Origin: Gilvibacter sp. SZ-19
Lineage (GTDB): Bacteria > Bacteroidota > Bacteroidia > Flavobacteriales > Flavobacteriaceae
NCBI RefSeq assembly: GCF_002163875.1
Contig: NZ_CP019333.1
Location: 2,114,864 to 2,178,863 of the forward strand
Direction of reading: 5' to 3'
Length of the DNA stretch: 64,000 nt
Positions 1-9,888 of the stretch are shown piece after piece. The notes below the pieces were generated by a model, which saw only the letters and a program-made list of their open reading frames with translations, did no database searches and had not been told where the DNA came from. Position 1 is the first letter of the stretch. The number at the start of each line of letters is the position of its first letter. Position numbers and translations under genes: made by a program.

Positions 1-1766
1 TTGAGCCTCAATCTGAGACCAACTGGCGTTTAGCAGACAACTACAAAGTACCACGTATCGGTTTTGTAAACAAGATGGACCGTCAAGGGTCAAACTTTAT
101 GGCGGTATGTCAGCAGGTAAAAGACATGTTGAAGTCTAACGCAGTGCCAATTGTAATGAACATTGGTGATGAGGCAGACTTTAAAGGTATCGTTGACCTT
201 GTAAAGAACCGCGCCATTATCTGGCACGATGAAACACAAGGATCTACTTTTGACGTAGTGGACATTCCAGAAGAATTGAAAGAAGAGGCTGCTATGTTGC
301 GCGGACAACTTATTGAAGAAGTTGCTGCTTACGACGAGAACCTTTTGGAGAAATTCATGGAAGACGAAAACTCCATTACTGAAGAAGAAGTTCACGCTGC
401 ACTACGTGCTGCTGTAATGGATATGAGTATCATTCCAATGATCTGTGGATCAGCATTTAAGAACAAAGGTGTTCAGTTCCTATTGGACGCTGTTTGTCGT
501 TACTTGCCTTCTCCAACAGACAAAGAAGGTATTGTAGGGATGAACCCTGATACTGATAAAGAAGAAATTCGCAAGCCTGATGTTAAGGAGCCGTTTGCGG
601 CCCTTGCCTTTAAGATCGCTACCGATCCTTTCGTAGGTCGTTTGGCATTCTTTAGAGCTTATTCAGGACGTTTGGATGCAGGTTCTTACGTATTGAACAA
701 CCGTTCTGGTAAGAAAGAGCGTATCTCTCGTATTTACCAAATGCACTCGAACAAGCAGAACGCTATCGAATATATTGAAGCTGGTGATATTGGAGCAGCT
801 GTTGGATTTAAGGACATCAAAACTGGTGATACCCTATCTGACGAGAAAAACCCAATCGTACTAGAAAGTATGGACTTCCCAGATCCGGTAATCGGTATCG
901 CGGTTGAGCCTAAGACTAAGGCAGACGTAGATAAACTAGGTATGGCCTTGTCTAAATTGGCAGAAGAGGATCCGACCTTTACAGTGCGTACTGATGAGGC
1001 TTCAGGTCAAACCATTATCTCTGGTATGGGTGAGCTTCACTTGGATATCATTGTAGATCGTTTGAGACGTGAGTTCAAGGTTGAAGTAAACCAAGGACAG
1101 CCTCAGGTAGAGTACAAAGAAGCTATCACAGCGAAAGCAGATCACAGAGAGGTTTACAAGAAGCAATCTGGTGGTCGTGGTAAGTTCGCAGATATCGTAT
1201 TTACTATGGAGCCTCTTGAGGACGAAACCAAAACTGGTCTTGAGTTTGTTAACGAGATCAAAGGTGGTAACGTACCAAAAGAATACGTTCCAGCTGTAGA
1301 GAAAGGTTTCAGAGAAGCTATGAAGAACGGTCCTTTGGCTGGTTTCGAAATGGATTCGATGAAAGTTACTTTAAAGGATGGATCTTTCCACCCGGTGGAT
1401 TCGGATTCACTTTCTTTCGAATTGGCTGCAAAACTAGGTTACAAAGCTGCTGCTAAGGCTGCACGTGCTGTGATCCTAGAGCCGATCATGAAGTTGGAAG
1501 TAATTACTCCGGAAGAGAACATGGGTGATATTGTTGGAGACTTGAACCGTCGTCGCGGACAAGTAAACAACATGGGAGATCGCGCAGGAGCTAAGGTTGT
1601 TAAGGCCGAGGTGCCACTTTCTGAAATGTTTGGATACGTAACTACTTTGCGTACCCTATCTTCAGGTCGTGCGACTTCTACCATGGAATTCTCTCACTAT
1701 GCAGAAACTCCTTCTAACATCTCAGAAGAAGTGATCGCTGCCGCTAGAGGAACTGCTAACGTATAA
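1..1766 (+). CDS. fusA: Translation elongation factor G, 3' part (5' end outside window)
   Basis: This GTPase drives ribosomal translocation of mRNA and tRNAs. The reading frame is open from base 3 with no start codon. The first visible residues are the G-domain stretch [14 protein letters not shown], followed by the G4 motif NKMD, so roughly the first 115-120 residues lie upstream of the window. About 587 residues remain, covering the end of domain I and domains II-V; domain IV and V signatures such as [16 protein letters not shown] and [14 protein letters not shown] are intact. The stop is followed after 10 nt by rpsJ, the usual str-to-S10 junction. The first in-frame ATG (base 75) lies inside the G domain and is not the real start. 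Confidence 0.97.
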   Translation, partial: EPQSETNWRLADNYKVPRIGFVNKMDRQGSNFMAVCQQVKDMLKSNAVPIVMNIGDEADFKGIVDLVKNRAIIWHDETQGSTFDVVDIPEELKEEAAMLRGQLIEEVAAYDENLLEKFMEDENSITEEEVHAALRAAVMDMSIIPMICGSAFKNKGVQFLLDAVCRYLPSPTDKEGIVGMNPDTDKEEIRKPDVKEPFAALAFKIATDPFVGRLAFFRAYSGRLDAGSYVLNNRSGKKERISRIYQMHSNKQNAIEYIEAGDIGAAVGFKDIKTGDTLSDEKNPIVLESMDFPDPVIGIAVEPKTKADVDKLGMALSKLAEEDPTFTVRTDEASGQTIISGMGELHLDIIVDRLRREFKVEVNQGQPQVEYKEAITAKADHREVYKKQSGGRGKFADIVFTMEPLEDETKTGLEFVNEIKGGNVPKEYVPAVEKGFREAMKNGPLAGFEMDSMKVTLKDGSFHPVDSDSLSFELAAKLGYKAAAKAARAVILEPIMKLEVITPEENMGDIVGDLNRRRGQVNNMGDRAGAKVVKAEVPLSEMFGYVTTLRTLSSGRATSTMEFSHYAETPSNISEEVIAAARGTANV

Positions 1767-1776
1767 TATTCAACAG

Positions 1777-2082
1777 ATGAGTCAGAAAATAAGAATCAAA
1801 CTTAAATCTTACGATCACAATTTGGTAGACAAATCTGCTGAAAAAATCGTAAAGACCGTAAAGAGTACCGGTGCTGTTGTAACTGGACCAATTCCATTAC
1901 CAACACACAAGAAGATCTTTACTGTATTGCGTTCACCACACGTGAACAAGAAGTCACGCGAACAATTCCAATTGAGCTCTTACAAGCGTCTTTTGGACAT
2001 CTATTCGTCTTCTTCTAAGACCATCGATGCTTTGATGAAACTTGAATTGCCAAGTGGAGTTGAAGTAGAGATCAAGGTGTAA
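1777..2082 (+). CDS. rpsJ: 30S ribosomal protein S10
   Basis: S10 is a 30S head protein that in other bacteria also acts with NusB in antitermination. The product is 101 residues, a normal length. The conserved core [20 protein letters not shown] is visible at about residues 38-57 and includes the ribosome-binding loop. The gene starts 10 nt after fusA, so the two are probably co-transcribed. It is followed by a 166-nt non-coding spacer rich in hairpins, unusual in this otherwise tightly packed cluster. Confidence 0.98.
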   Translation: MSQKIRIKLKSYDHNLVDKSAEKIVKTVKSTGAVVTGPIPLPTHKKIFTVLRSPHVNKKSREQFQLSSYKRLLDIYSSSSKTIDALMKLELPSGVEVEIKV

Positions 2083-2248
2083 TGCACTACGAGCTTCCCA
2101 ATTTGGCGGGAAGTGAACATGTCCCGAGCGGTTGTCGAGGGAAAAACGGAAAAAATACATTCAGGGTTGAAGGTATTTTGACCCTGAATTTTTTTGAAAT
2201 AGGAAGCTAAAGGCTTCAAAATAAATAAGTAAATAACAATTAATAATT
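2083..2248 (+). promoter_or_regulatory. Structured rpsJ-rplC spacer, candidate attenuator/leader
   Basis: This 166-nt gap contains at least three possible hairpins. CTTCCC (2094-2099) can pair with GGGAAG (2108-2113). TCCC and GGGA arms follow at about 2122-2142. The third is the terminator-like stem listed separately at 2159-2195. No TAnnTTTG box is seen before rplC, so rplC may depend on read-through. Ribosomal-protein-responsive leaders are known in S10 operons of other phyla; assigning that role here is inference. Confidence 0.5.
2159..2195 (+). terminator. Terminator-like hairpin inside the S10 cluster
   Basis: ATTCAGGGT (2159-2167) pairs perfectly with ACCCTGAAT (2181-2189) across a 13-nt loop, and seven T residues follow. 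It has the form of an intrinsic terminator but lies between rpsJ and rplC, where most of the downstream cluster still has to be expressed. It is therefore more likely an attenuator or partial terminator. Confidence 0.65.
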
Positions 2249-2860
2249 ATGTCTGGGTTAATAGGAAAAAAGATAGGAATGACCAGCATCTTTGACGAGA
2301 ACGGGAAGAACATCCCTTGTACCGTGATCGAAGCAGGTCCCTGTGTTGTTACCCAAGTCAGAACCACTGAGGTTGACGGGTATGAAGCTCTTCAACTTGG
2401 TTTCGATGACGCTAAAAAGGCAAACATGGCTGCCGCTGGGCACGCCAAGAAAGCTGGAACCGTTGCAAAACGTAAAGTCGCCGAATTCCAAGGATTTGAA
2501 GAGGAGTATAAACTAGGTGATACGATCACCGTAGAACACTTCGCAGAAGGAGAATTTGTTGATGTATCTGGTACATCAAAAGGAAAAGGATTCCAAGGGG
2601 TGGTAAAGCGCCACGGATTTGGCGGGGTTGGACAGGCCACTCACGGTCAACACAACCGACTACGTGCTCCTGGTTCTATTGGTGCGGCATCTTATCCTGC
2701 ACGTGTATTCAAAGGAATGCGCATGGCAGGTCAGATGGGCAACGAGAAAGTAAAAGTTCAAAACTTGCGTGTATTGAAAGTAGTTCCTGAAAAGAATCTA
2801 CTTGTTGTGAAAGGGTGTGTACCTGGACATAAGAACGCTTACGTAACCATTCAGAAATAA
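2249..2860 (+). CDS. rplC: 50S ribosomal protein L3
   Basis: L3 is an early-assembly 50S protein close to the peptidyl-transferase centre. The product is 203 residues. The long internal loop is recognisable from [19 protein letters not shown] and the following [20 protein letters not shown], the stretch that carries the methylated glutamine in enterobacterial L3. The ATG is preceded by an A/T-rich leader without a strong Shine-Dalgarno, normal for Flavobacteriia. The stop overlaps the rplD start (TAATG), suggesting coupled translation. Confidence 0.98.
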   Translation: MSGLIGKKIGMTSIFDENGKNIPCTVIEAGPCVVTQVRTTEVDGYEALQLGFDDAKKANMAAAGHAKKAGTVAKRKVAEFQGFEEEYKLGDTITVEHFAEGEFVDVSGTSKGKGFQGVVKRHGFGGVGQATHGQHNRLRAPGSIGAASYPARVFKGMRMAGQMGNEKVKVQNLRVLKVVPEKNLLVVKGCVPGHKNAYVTIQK

Positions 2861-3489
2861 TGAAAGTAGCAGTATTAGATAAGAACGGAAAAGAAACCGG
2901 AAGACAAGTAACCTTGTCTAAGGAGGTTTTCGCAGTAGAGGCTAATGAGCATGCTGTTTACTTAGATGTAAAGCAATACCTAGCAAATCAGCGTCAAGGG
3001 ACTCACAAGTCTAAAGAGCGCGCTGAGATCGCAGGGTCTACTCGCAAGATCAAAAAGCAAAAAGGTACGGGTACTGCTCGTGCTGGTAGTATCAAATCTC
3101 CTGTATTTAAAGGAGGAGGTCGCATCTTCGGACCAAGACCGCGTAACTACGGCTTTAAATTGAATAAGAACCTGAAGCGTTTGGCTCGTAAGTCAGCTTT
3201 GACTATGAAGGCAAACGACAAGGCAATCCTAGTTGTAGAGGACTTCCAGATGGATGCTCCTAAGACTCAGGAATTCTCTCAAGTGATTAAGAATCTGGGA
3301 CTTGAAAACAAAAAGTCTTTGTTCGTGTTGGGAGAGTCAAATAATAACCTATATTTGTCGTCTCGTAATTTAAAAGGTGCTGAAGTTATAACTAACTCAG
3401 AATTAAACACTTACAAAATTATGAATGCAAGTAGCGTAGTGTTATTTGAAGGTTCTTTGGAAGGAATTGAAACAAACTTAAGTAAATAA
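2860..3489 (+). CDS. rplD: 50S ribosomal protein L4
   Basis: L4 (uL4) binds 23S rRNA domain I and lines the exit tunnel with a long loop. The product is 209 residues. The tunnel-loop region [19 protein letters not shown] and the motif [20 protein letters not shown] are present at about residues 60-105. It starts on the last base of the rplC stop codon. In Gammaproteobacteria L4 represses its own operon; the hairpin spacer before rplC would be the place to look for an analogous site here. Confidence 0.98.
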   Translation: MKVAVLDKNGKETGRQVTLSKEVFAVEANEHAVYLDVKQYLANQRQGTHKSKERAEIAGSTRKIKKQKGTGTARAGSIKSPVFKGGGRIFGPRPRNYGFKLNKNLKRLARKSALTMKANDKAILVVEDFQMDAPKTQEFSQVIKNLGLENKKSLFVLGESNNNLYLSSRNLKGAEVITNSELNTYKIMNASSVVLFEGSLEGIETNLSK

Positions 3490-3495
3490 GAAGCG

Positions 3496-3786
3496 ATGAG
3501 TGTCTTAATAAAACCCATTATTACGGAAAAGGCTACTGCAGCTGTAGAAGAATTAAACGTCTACGGATTTGAGGTAGCTCCGACGGCGAATAAGGTAGAA
3601 ATTAAGAAGGCAGTCGAGGCTGCTTACGGCGTTTCTGTTACTAAAGTTCGCACAATAAATGTCCGCCCAGATCGACGTACTCGTTACACGCGTACAGGGA
3701 TCCAAACTGGTAAAACAAATGCTTACAAGAAAGCACTTGTACAGGTGGCGGAAGGTGATACAATTGATTTTTACAGTAACATCTAG
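3496..3786 (+). CDS. rplW: 50S ribosomal protein L23
   Basis: L23 sits at the tunnel exit and forms the docking site for SRP and trigger factor. The product is 96 residues. The start [14 protein letters not shown] and the region [24 protein letters not shown] are typical of uL23. It lies 6 nt after rplD and 26 nt before rplB. Ffh, one of its known partners, is encoded further along in this window. Confidence 0.98.
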   Translation: MSVLIKPIITEKATAAVEELNVYGFEVAPTANKVEIKKAVEAAYGVSVTKVRTINVRPDRRTRYTRTGIQTGKTNAYKKALVQVAEGDTIDFYSNI

Positions 3787-3812
3787 AATTTCTAGAAACT
3801 AAAACGACAATA

Positions 3813-4637
3813 ATGTCAGTAAGAAAATTAAAGCCTGTCACCCCAGCGCAGCGATTTAGAGTAGTAAATGGTTTTGACGCCATTACTACTGACAAGCCGG
3901 AGAAAAGCCTATTGGCTCCGAAAAAACGTTCTGGGGGTAGAAACAGTCAAGGAAGAATGACCATGCGCTACAAAGGTGGTGGTCACAAGAGAAAGTATCG
4001 AATCATCGATTTCAAGAGAGACAAGACCGGAGTTCCTGGTACTGTTGCCTCTATTCAGTATGATCCGAACAGAACCGCGTTTATCGCCCTGTTGAACTAT
4101 CAGGATGGTGAAAAGCGTTACATCATAGCCCAAAACGGTCTTCAAGTAGGTCAGAACGTTGTTTCTGGCGAGAAGGTGGCTCCTGAGATCGGGAACGCCA
4201 TGCCGTTATCGGATATTCCACTAGGTACTATTATTTCATGTATTGAACTACGTCCAGGACAGGGAGCTGTTATGGCGCGTAGTGCTGGTGCTTTCGCACA
4301 GCTTATGGCTCGTGACGGAAAGTACGCTACCGTGAAACTTCCATCTGGTGAGACCCGTTTGATTTTAGTGACTTGTATGGCAACTATCGGAGCTGTTTCT
4401 AACAGTGACCACCAGTTGTTGGTGTCTGGTAAGGCAGGACGCAGCCGTTGGTTGGGTCGTCGTCCAAGAACCAGACCAGTAGTGATGAACCCAGTCGATC
4501 ACCCAATGGGTGGTGGTGAAGGGAAGTCCTCTGGAGGTCACCCACGTTCTAGAAATGGTATTCCTGCTAAAGGATTTAGAACCCGTTCTAAGACGAAAGC
4601 GAGTAATAAGTACATTGTAGAACGTAGAAAGAAATAA
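3813..4637 (+). CDS. rplB: 50S ribosomal protein L2
   Basis: L2 is needed for subunit association and peptidyl transfer. The product is 274 residues, the usual length. The C-terminal motif [21 protein letters not shown] includes the conserved histidine near the peptidyl-transferase centre (about residue 229). The basic N-terminus and the [16 protein letters not shown] stretch are typical. It sits between rplW and rpsS as in nearly all bacteria. Confidence 0.99.
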   Translation: MSVRKLKPVTPAQRFRVVNGFDAITTDKPEKSLLAPKKRSGGRNSQGRMTMRYKGGGHKRKYRIIDFKRDKTGVPGTVASIQYDPNRTAFIALLNYQDGEKRYIIAQNGLQVGQNVVSGEKVAPEIGNAMPLSDIPLGTIISCIELRPGQGAVMARSAGAFAQLMARDGKYATVKLPSGETRLILVTCMATIGAVSNSDHQLLVSGKAGRSRWLGRRPRTRPVVMNPVDHPMGGGEGKSSGGHPRSRNGIPAKGFRTRSKTKASNKYIVERRKK

Positions 4638-4643
4638 TAAGAT

Positions 4644-4922
4644 ATGGCACGTTCATTAAAGAAAGGACCTTACGTTCACTATAAATTAGAGAAGAAAGTT
4701 CAGCAGAATGTTGAGTCGAACAAGAAAAGCGTTATCAAGACTTGGTCTCGCGCTTCTATGATCACTCCGGATTTTGTTGGTCAGACCATTGCTGTTCATA
4801 ACGGACGTCAGTTTGTTCCTGTTTACGTAACAGAGAACATGGTAGGTCATAAACTAGGAGAGTTTTCGCCAACACGTTCCTTTAGAGGACACGCAGGGGC
4901 TAAAAACAAAGGAAAAAAATAA
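4644..4922 (+). CDS. rpsS: 30S ribosomal protein S19
   Basis: S19 is a 30S head protein that forms a complex with S13 and contacts the A-site tRNA. The product is 92 residues. [18 protein letters not shown] at the N-terminus and the C-terminal motif [18 protein letters not shown] are diagnostic. It is separated by 6 nt from both rplB and rplV, consistent with one transcript. Confidence 0.98.
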   Translation: MARSLKKGPYVHYKLEKKVQQNVESNKKSVIKTWSRASMITPDFVGQTIAVHNGRQFVPVYVTENMVGHKLGEFSPTRSFRGHAGAKNKGKK

Positions 4923-4928
4923 TACGCC

Positions 4929-5336
4929 ATGGGAGTTCGTAAAAGAGAAAGAGCCGAGCAAATCAAAGAAGCCAAACGAAACATGGCTTTTGCTAAGTTG
5001 AATAACTGCCCTACATCTCCTCGCAAGATGCGTCTGGTAGCAGACCTTATCCGCGGAGAGAAAGTAGACAAGGCGTTGAACATATTGCGCTTCAGCCAAA
5101 AAGAAGCTGCTGGTCGTTTAGAGAAGCTTTTGCTTTCGGCCATCGCTAACTGGCAAGCCAAGAACGAAGAAGCTGACGTTGAGTCTGCAGATCTTTTTGT
5201 AAAAGAGATCCGCGTAGACAGCGCTAGCATGCTAAAGCGTTTGCGTACTGCTCCGCAGGGACGCGCGCACAGAATTAGAAAACGCTCTAACCATGTAACC
5301 TTGGTACTAGGAGCAAACGATAACTCACAAAGCTAG
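4929..5336 (+). CDS. rplV: 50S ribosomal protein L22
   Basis: L22 lines the exit tunnel with a beta-hairpin near the macrolide site. The product is 135 residues; about 20 N-terminal residues ([18 protein letters not shown]) precede the conserved core, longer than the roughly 110-residue E. coli protein. The core [21 protein letters not shown] and the tunnel hairpin [20 protein letters not shown] are present. It lies 7 nt before rpsC. Confidence 0.97.
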   Translation: MGVRKRERAEQIKEAKRNMAFAKLNNCPTSPRKMRLVADLIRGEKVDKALNILRFSQKEAAGRLEKLLLSAIANWQAKNEEADVESADLFVKEIRVDSASMLKRLRTAPQGRAHRIRKRSNHVTLVLGANDNSQS

Positions 5337-5343
5337 AAAGTAA

Positions 5344-6060
5344 ATGGGACAGAAAACAAATCCAATCGGAAATCGCCTTGGAATTATCAGAGGATGGGAA
5401 TCTAACTGGTATGGTGGCCGTGATTACGGTGACAAATTGGCCGAGGATGACAAGATTAGAAAATATGTTCACGCTCGTTTATCGAAAGCTAGTGTGTCAC
5501 GTGTAATTATTGAGCGTACGCTTAAACTTGTAACCGTTACTATCACAACGGCTCGCCCAGGTATCATTATTGGTAAGGGTGGTCAAGAGGTAGACAAGTT
5601 GAAAGAGGAGCTTAAGAAGATCACCGGAAAAGAAGTACAGATCAACATCTACGAGATCAAGAGACCAGAATTGGACGCACACCTAGTGGCTGCTAGTGTT
5701 GCTCGCCAGATCGAAAGCAGAATCTCTTACCGTCGTGCCATCAAGATGGCTATCGCTGCGGCAATGAGAATGAATGCTGAAGGAATCAAGATCCAGATCG
5801 CTGGACGTCTTAACGGTGCAGAAATGGCGCGTACGGAGTCTTATAAAGATGGCCGTATCCCATTGTCGACCTTTAGAGCTGATATTGATTATGCACTAGT
5901 TGAAGCCCACACTACTTATGGTAGATTGGGTGTAAAAGTGTGGATCATGAAAGGCGAGGTATATGGAAAGAGAGAGCTATCTCCACTAGTTGGTCTTGCT
6001 AAGAAGCAAGGCAAAGGTGGCGGTGGTCGCGGAGGAAACAAATCTCGTCGCAGAAAGTAA
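5344..6060 (+). CDS. rpsC: 30S ribosomal protein S3
   Basis: S3 surrounds the mRNA entry channel and has helicase-related functions. The product is 238 residues. The KH-domain GxxG loop appears as [14 protein letters not shown] (about residues 75-88), and the C-terminal domain starts around [18 protein letters not shown]. The C-terminus ends in a Gly/Lys/Arg-rich tail, probably disordered. It is co-directional and tightly spaced with rplV and rplP. Confidence 0.98.
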   Translation: MGQKTNPIGNRLGIIRGWESNWYGGRDYGDKLAEDDKIRKYVHARLSKASVSRVIIERTLKLVTVTITTARPGIIIGKGGQEVDKLKEELKKITGKEVQINIYEIKRPELDAHLVAASVARQIESRISYRRAIKMAIAAAMRMNAEGIKIQIAGRLNGAEMARTESYKDGRIPLSTFRADIDYALVEAHTTYGRLGVKVWIMKGEVYGKRELSPLVGLAKKQGKGGGGRGGNKSRRRK

Positions 6061-6079
6061 TTATTAAAGACATTTAGAC

Positions 6080-6499
6080 ATGTTACAACCTAAAAGAACC
6101 AAATTCCGCAAGCAACAGAAGGGGCGCATGAAAGGCAATGCCGGACGTGGAAACCAGCTTTCTTACGGTACCTTCGGAATTAAATCTTTAGATTCTAATT
6201 TCTTGACTTCACGTCAAATAGAAGCTGCGCGTATTGCCGCTACACGTTACATGAAGCGGGAAGGACAAATGTGGATCATGATTTTCCCAGATAAGCCAAT
6301 TACCAAAAAACCACTCGAAGTACGTATGGGTAAAGGTAAAGGTGCTGTGGATCACTGGGCTGCAGTTGTTAAACCCGGTAGAGTGTTGTTTGAAGTATCT
6401 GGTGTACCATTTGAAGTTGCTAAAGAAGCACTTCGTTTGGCTGCTCAAAAGCTTCCCGTTAAAACAAAGTTCATTGTGTCCCGAGATTTTCAGGCGTAA
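6080..6499 (+). CDS. rplP: 50S ribosomal protein L16
   Basis: L16 helps organise the A-site and the central protuberance. The product is 139 residues. [19 protein letters not shown] at the N-terminus and the motif [20 protein letters not shown] (about residues 81-100) are diagnostic. It lies 19 nt after rpsC and 11 nt before rpmC, in the standard S10-operon order. Confidence 0.98.
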   Translation: MLQPKRTKFRKQQKGRMKGNAGRGNQLSYGTFGIKSLDSNFLTSRQIEAARIAATRYMKREGQMWIMIFPDKPITKKPLEVRMGKGKGAVDHWAAVVKPGRVLFEVSGVPFEVAKEALRLAAQKLPVKTKFIVSRDFQA

Positions 6500-6510
6500 T
6501 TAATTAAGAG

Positions 6511-6702
6511 ATGAAACAAGCAGAGATTAAAGAAGCATCTACCGCCGATCTACAGGAAAAACTTGTAGAGTCTAAGAAGGCTTATACAGATCTTAAGATG
6601 GCTCACGCCATTTCACCGTTGGAGAATCCGATTCAGCTTAGAACGCAACGTCGTACTATCGCTAGAATTCAGACCGAACTAACTAAAAGAGAAGTACAGT
6701 AA
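6511..6702 (+). CDS. rpmC: 50S ribosomal protein L29
   Basis: L29 is a small two-helix protein at the tunnel exit beside L23. The product is 63 residues. The signature stretch [20 protein letters not shown] lies in its C-terminal helix, and the N-terminus [18 protein letters not shown] fits uL29. It lies between rplP and rpsQ, as expected. Confidence 0.96.
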   Translation: MKQAEIKEASTADLQEKLVESKKAYTDLKMAHAISPLENPIQLRTQRRTIARIQTELTKREVQ

Positions 6703-6718
6703 GTACGAAAGCGGAAAG

Positions 6719-6976
6719 ATGGAAAAAAGAAATTTAAGAAAAGAGCGTATCGGGGTAGTAACCTCTAACAAGATGGAGAAATCTATCGTTGTTTCTGAGG
6801 TGAAGAAAGTAAAGCACCCGATGTACGGAAAGTTCGTACTTAAGACTAAAAAGTACGTTGCCCACGACGAGCAAAACGACTGCAACGAAGGTGATACTGT
6901 ACGTATCATGGAAACACGTCCGTTGAGTAAATCGAAGTGTTGGAGACTAGTAGAAATCATTGAAAGAGCTAAGTAA
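6719..6976 (+). CDS. rpsQ: 30S ribosomal protein S17
   Basis: S17 is an OB-fold protein that binds 16S rRNA early in 30S assembly. The product is 85 residues. The core [19 protein letters not shown] and the C-terminal [20 protein letters not shown] are typical. It starts 16 nt after rpmC and ends 2 nt before rplN. Confidence 0.97.
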   Translation: MEKRNLRKERIGVVTSNKMEKSIVVSEVKKVKHPMYGKFVLKTKKYVAHDEQNDCNEGDTVRIMETRPLSKSKCWRLVEIIERAK

Positions 6977-6978
6977 TC

Positions 6979-7347
6979 ATGGTACAACAGGAATCAAGAC
7001 TAAAAGTAGCAGACAATACCGGAGCTAAGGAAGTACTTACTATCCGTGTATTGGGAGGAACCAAGCGTCGTTACGCGTCGATTGGTGACAAGATTGTAGT
7101 GACCGTGAAAGAAGCCACTCCAAACGGTACAGTAAAGAAAGGAACCGTTTCTACCGCTGTGGTAGTACGTGTGAAGAAGGAAGTTCGTCGTCCTGATGGA
7201 TCTTACATCCGTTTTGATGACAACGCCTGTGTACTGTTGAACGCCGCTGGCGAGATGCGCGGAACCCGTGTATTCGGACCTGTAGCGAGAGAGCTTCGCG
7301 ACAAGCAATTCATGAAGATTGTATCATTGGCACCAGAAGTGCTTTAA
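6979..7347 (+). CDS. rplN: 50S ribosomal protein L14
   Basis: L14 lies at the subunit interface and forms bridges with 16S rRNA. The product is 122 residues, the standard size. [19 protein letters not shown] at the start, the loop [19 protein letters not shown] and the terminal [19 protein letters not shown] are all conserved. It opens the spc part of the cluster, 2 nt after rpsQ. Confidence 0.98.
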   Translation: MVQQESRLKVADNTGAKEVLTIRVLGGTKRRYASIGDKIVVTVKEATPNGTVKKGTVSTAVVVRVKKEVRRPDGSYIRFDDNACVLLNAAGEMRGTRVFGPVARELRDKQFMKIVSLAPEVL

Positions 7348-7359
7348 TCGATCAGACAA

Positions 7360-7674
7360 ATGACAAAGCTGAAAATTAAAACAGGAGATAACGTTACGGT
7401 AATTGCCGGAGATCACAAAGGATCTGAAGGGAAGGTACTACGCGTTATGGCTGATGCCAATAAAGCCATCGTTGAAGGTGTGAATCTTGTAAAGAAACAC
7501 CAGAAGCCAAGTGCGAACAATCCTCAGGGAGGCATCGTAGAGAAAGAAGCTGCCATTCACATTTCTAACCTGTCGCTAATCGACCCTAAATCGGGAGATG
7601 CAACACGTGTAGGATACAGAATGGATGACGGGAAAAAAGTACGTTTTTCCAAGAAATCTAATGAAGTAATTTAG
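7360..7674 (+). CDS. rplX: 50S ribosomal protein L24
   Basis: L24 is an assembly-initiating 50S protein with a KOW fold. The product is 104 residues. The KOW region is visible as [20 protein letters not shown] (about residues 7-26), followed by [14 protein letters not shown]. It lies 12 nt after rplN and 2 nt before rplE. Confidence 0.97.
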   Translation: MTKLKIKTGDNVTVIAGDHKGSEGKVLRVMADANKAIVEGVNLVKKHQKPSANNPQGGIVEKEAAIHISNLSLIDPKSGDATRVGYRMDDGKKVRFSKKSNEVI

Positions 7675-7676
7675 TT

Positions 7677-8228
7677 ATGGGCTATACACCAAGACTTAAA
7701 GAAGAATACAAAAGCCGCGTTGTAAACGCCCTTACCGATGAGTACGGGTATGCGAACGTAATGCAAGTGCCTAAATTGGAAAAGATTGTTGTTTCCAGAG
7801 GTATTGGTGCTGCTGTGGCTGACAAGAAACTTATCGAGTACTCGGTAGAGGAGTTGACTAACATCACTGGTCAAAAGGCTATCCCAACGATCTCTAAGAA
7901 AGACGTTGCAACTTTTAAGTTGCGTAAGGGAATGCCAATTGGAGCCATGGTTACTTTGCGCGGAGAGCGCATGTACGAATTCCTAGATCGTTTGATCACA
8001 TCGGCGTTGCCACGTGTTCGCGATTTCAACGGAATCAAGGCTACAGGTTTTGACGGACGTGGAAACTACTCTTTAGGAGTTACTGAGCAGATCATCTTCC
8101 CAGAGATCGACATCGACAAGGTGCGTAAGATCGAAGGGATGAACATCACTTTTGTAACCTCTGCAGAGACCGACAAAGAAGCGAAATCATTATTAACCGA
8201 ACTGGGACTACCCTTTAAAAAGAACTAA
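7677..8228 (+). CDS. rplE: 50S ribosomal protein L5
   Basis: L5 binds 5S rRNA and contacts P-site tRNA. The product is 183 residues. Visible signatures are [39 protein letters not shown] and the C-terminal [20 protein letters not shown]. It lies between rplX and rpsN, with gaps of 2 and 3 nt. Confidence 0.98.
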   Translation: MGYTPRLKEEYKSRVVNALTDEYGYANVMQVPKLEKIVVSRGIGAAVADKKLIEYSVEELTNITGQKAIPTISKKDVATFKLRKGMPIGAMVTLRGERMYEFLDRLITSALPRVRDFNGIKATGFDGRGNYSLGVTEQIIFPEIDIDKVRKIEGMNITFVTSAETDKEAKSLLTELGLPFKKN

Positions 8229-8231
8229 GAG

Positions 8232-8501
8232 ATGGCTAAAGAATCAATGAAAGCCCGCGAGGTAAAAAGAGCCAAACTAGTTGCCAAGTATGCTGAGAAG
8301 CGCAAGGCGTTAAAAGAAGCTGGTGATTACGAAGCATTGCAAAAGCTTCCTAAGAACGCTTCTCCAGTACGCATGCACAATCGTTGCAAGCTTACAGGAC
8401 GTCCTAAAGGTTACATGAGACAATTCGGAATTTCTCGTGTAATGTTTAGAGAGATGGCCAACAAAGGTTTGATTCCAGGAGTTCGCAAAGCAAGCTGGTA
8501 A
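8232..8501 (+). CDS. rpsN: 30S ribosomal protein S14 (zinc-independent form)
   Basis: S14 is a 30S head protein. At 89 residues this is the longer, zinc-free C-minus type. The C-terminal signature [20 protein letters not shown] contains a single cysteine and none of the paired CxxC motifs of the short zinc form. It lies 3 nt after rplE. A 61-nt gap separates it from rpsH. Confidence 0.97.
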   Translation: MAKESMKAREVKRAKLVAKYAEKRKALKEAGDYEALQKLPKNASPVRMHNRCKLTGRPKGYMRQFGISRVMFREMANKGLIPGVRKASW

Positions 8502-8562
8502 AAGTTTAACTGGTGGAAGGTCCTAAAACAAAAAAGGAAACCCTCACCGCAATCAATTATAA

Positions 8563-8964
8563 ATGACAACAGATCCAATCGCAGATTATCTGACTCGTGT
8601 TAGAAATGCAGTAGCTGCTGGCCACCGTGTGGTAGAAGTACCTGCTTCTAACTTGAAAAAAGAGATCACTAAGATCCTTTTCGATCAGGGATTCATTTTG
8701 AGCTACAAATTCGAAGACAAGCAAGGTCCTCAGGGAACTATCAAGATCGCTTTGAAGTACGACAAGCTTACCAAAGATCCAGTGATCAAGAAGATTCAAA
8801 GAATTAGTAAACCAGGTCTACGTAAGTATGCCGGTGCCAACGAAATGCCTAGAATATTGAATGGTTTAGGAATTGCAATCGTGTCAACTTCTGCGGGAGT
8901 TATGACAGGAAAGCAAGCTACTAGCCAGAATGTAGGTGGAGAGGTACTTTGTTACGTATATTAA
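8563..8964 (+). CDS. rpsH: 30S ribosomal protein S8
   Basis: S8 is a central-domain 16S rRNA binder and, in E. coli, the repressor of the spc operon. The product is 133 residues. The start TTDPIADYLTRVRNA and the C-terminal GVMTGKQATSQNVGGEVLCYVY are diagnostic. The 61-nt spacer upstream (8502-8562) can form an imperfect hairpin, GGTCC (8519-8523) with GGAAACC (8537-8543); any S8 binding there is speculative. Confidence 0.97.
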   Translation: MTTDPIADYLTRVRNAVAAGHRVVEVPASNLKKEITKILFDQGFILSYKFEDKQGPQGTIKIALKYDKLTKDPVIKKIQRISKPGLRKYAGANEMPRILNGLGIAIVSTSAGVMTGKQATSQNVGGEVLCYVY

Positions 8965-8980
8965 AAAGAGACTAGAAACC

Positions 8981-9523
8981 ATGTCAAGAATAGGAAAAAG
9001 CCCAGTAGCAATCCCTGACGGTGTAACCGTAGAAGTAAACGGGAACACTGTTACAGTAAAAGGGAAGTTAGGCGAGTTAACACAGGAGCTGAGCGATGTT
9101 ACCGTTTCGGTAGAAGACGGTCAGTTAACTGTGGAGCGTCCTTCAGATCACAAAGACCACCGCGCTAAGCACGGTTTATACCGCGCGCTTATAGCCAATA
9201 TGGTTCAGGGTGTATCAGAAGGTTGGACCAAGAGTTTGGAACTTGTTGGGGTAGGATACCGCGCAAGCAACCAGGGTCAGAAACTAGACATAGCCATCGG
9301 ATTTTCACACAACATCGTTATGGACATTGCTCCGGAGGTGAAAGTGGAAACCATTTCTGAAAAAGGAAAGAATCCGATCATCAAATTAACATCTCACGAC
9401 AAGCAACTTGTAGGTCAAGTAGCGGCTAAGATCCGCAGCTACCGCAAGCCAGAGCCTTACAAAGGAAAAGGTATCAAGTTTGTTGGAGAACAAATCAGAA
9501 GAAAAGCAGGTAAATCTGCATAA
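8981..9523 (+). CDS. rplF: 50S ribosomal protein L6
   Basis: L6 lies near the GTPase-associated region and the base of the L7/L12 stalk. I take the start at 8981 (MSRIGKSPVAIPDGV), giving 180 residues. The frame extends upstream to 8936, but that would overlap rpsH and add a non-conserved leader. Two repeats of the L6 fold are visible, and the C-terminal GKGIKFVGEQIRRKAGKSA is typical. The gap to rplR is 11 nt. Confidence 0.97.
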   Translation: MSRIGKSPVAIPDGVTVEVNGNTVTVKGKLGELTQELSDVTVSVEDGQLTVERPSDHKDHRAKHGLYRALIANMVQGVSEGWTKSLELVGVGYRASNQGQKLDIAIGFSHNIVMDIAPEVKVETISEKGKNPIIKLTSHDKQLVGQVAAKIRSYRKPEPYKGKGIKFVGEQIRRKAGKSA

Positions 9524-9534
9524 ACAGTTAGGTT

Positions 9535-9885
9535 ATGGCATTATCAAAATCAGATAGAAGAGATAGAATCCGCAACCGTATTCGTAAAACTGTTGCAGGT
9601 ACCGCACAGCGTCCTAGACTTGCTGTGTTCAGAAGTAATAAAGAGATCTATGCTCAATTGATCGACGACGTGAACGGAGTGACTATCACTGCTGCTTCAT
9701 CTCGTGACAAAGGGATCAGTGGAGGAAACAAATCAGAAACTGCTAAGGCAGTGGGTGTAGCTATCGCAGAGAAAGCAGTGAAAGCTGGTGTAGAGTCAGT
9801 TTCATTCGATCGCGGTGGGTATCTATACCACGGAAGAGTAAAATCATTAGCCGAAGGAGCCCGTGAAGGCGGCTTAAAATTCTAA
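9535..9885 (+). CDS. rplR: 50S ribosomal protein L18
   Basis: L18 binds 5S rRNA together with L5. The product is 116 residues. The basic N-terminal segment [20 protein letters not shown], the motif [18 protein letters not shown], and the C-terminal [20 protein letters not shown] are conserved features of uL18. It starts 11 nt after rplF and stops 3 nt before rpsE. Confidence 0.97.
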   Translation: MALSKSDRRDRIRNRIRKTVAGTAQRPRLAVFRSNKEIYAQLIDDVNGVTITAASSRDKGISGGNKSETAKAVGVAIAEKAVKAGVESVSFDRGGYLYHGRVKSLAEGAREGGLKF

Positions 9886-9888
9886 GAT

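Noticed and set aside
8936-8980. Upstream start for rplF
   Set aside because: Would overlap rpsH and add residues not found in L6; ATG at 8981 matches the family start.
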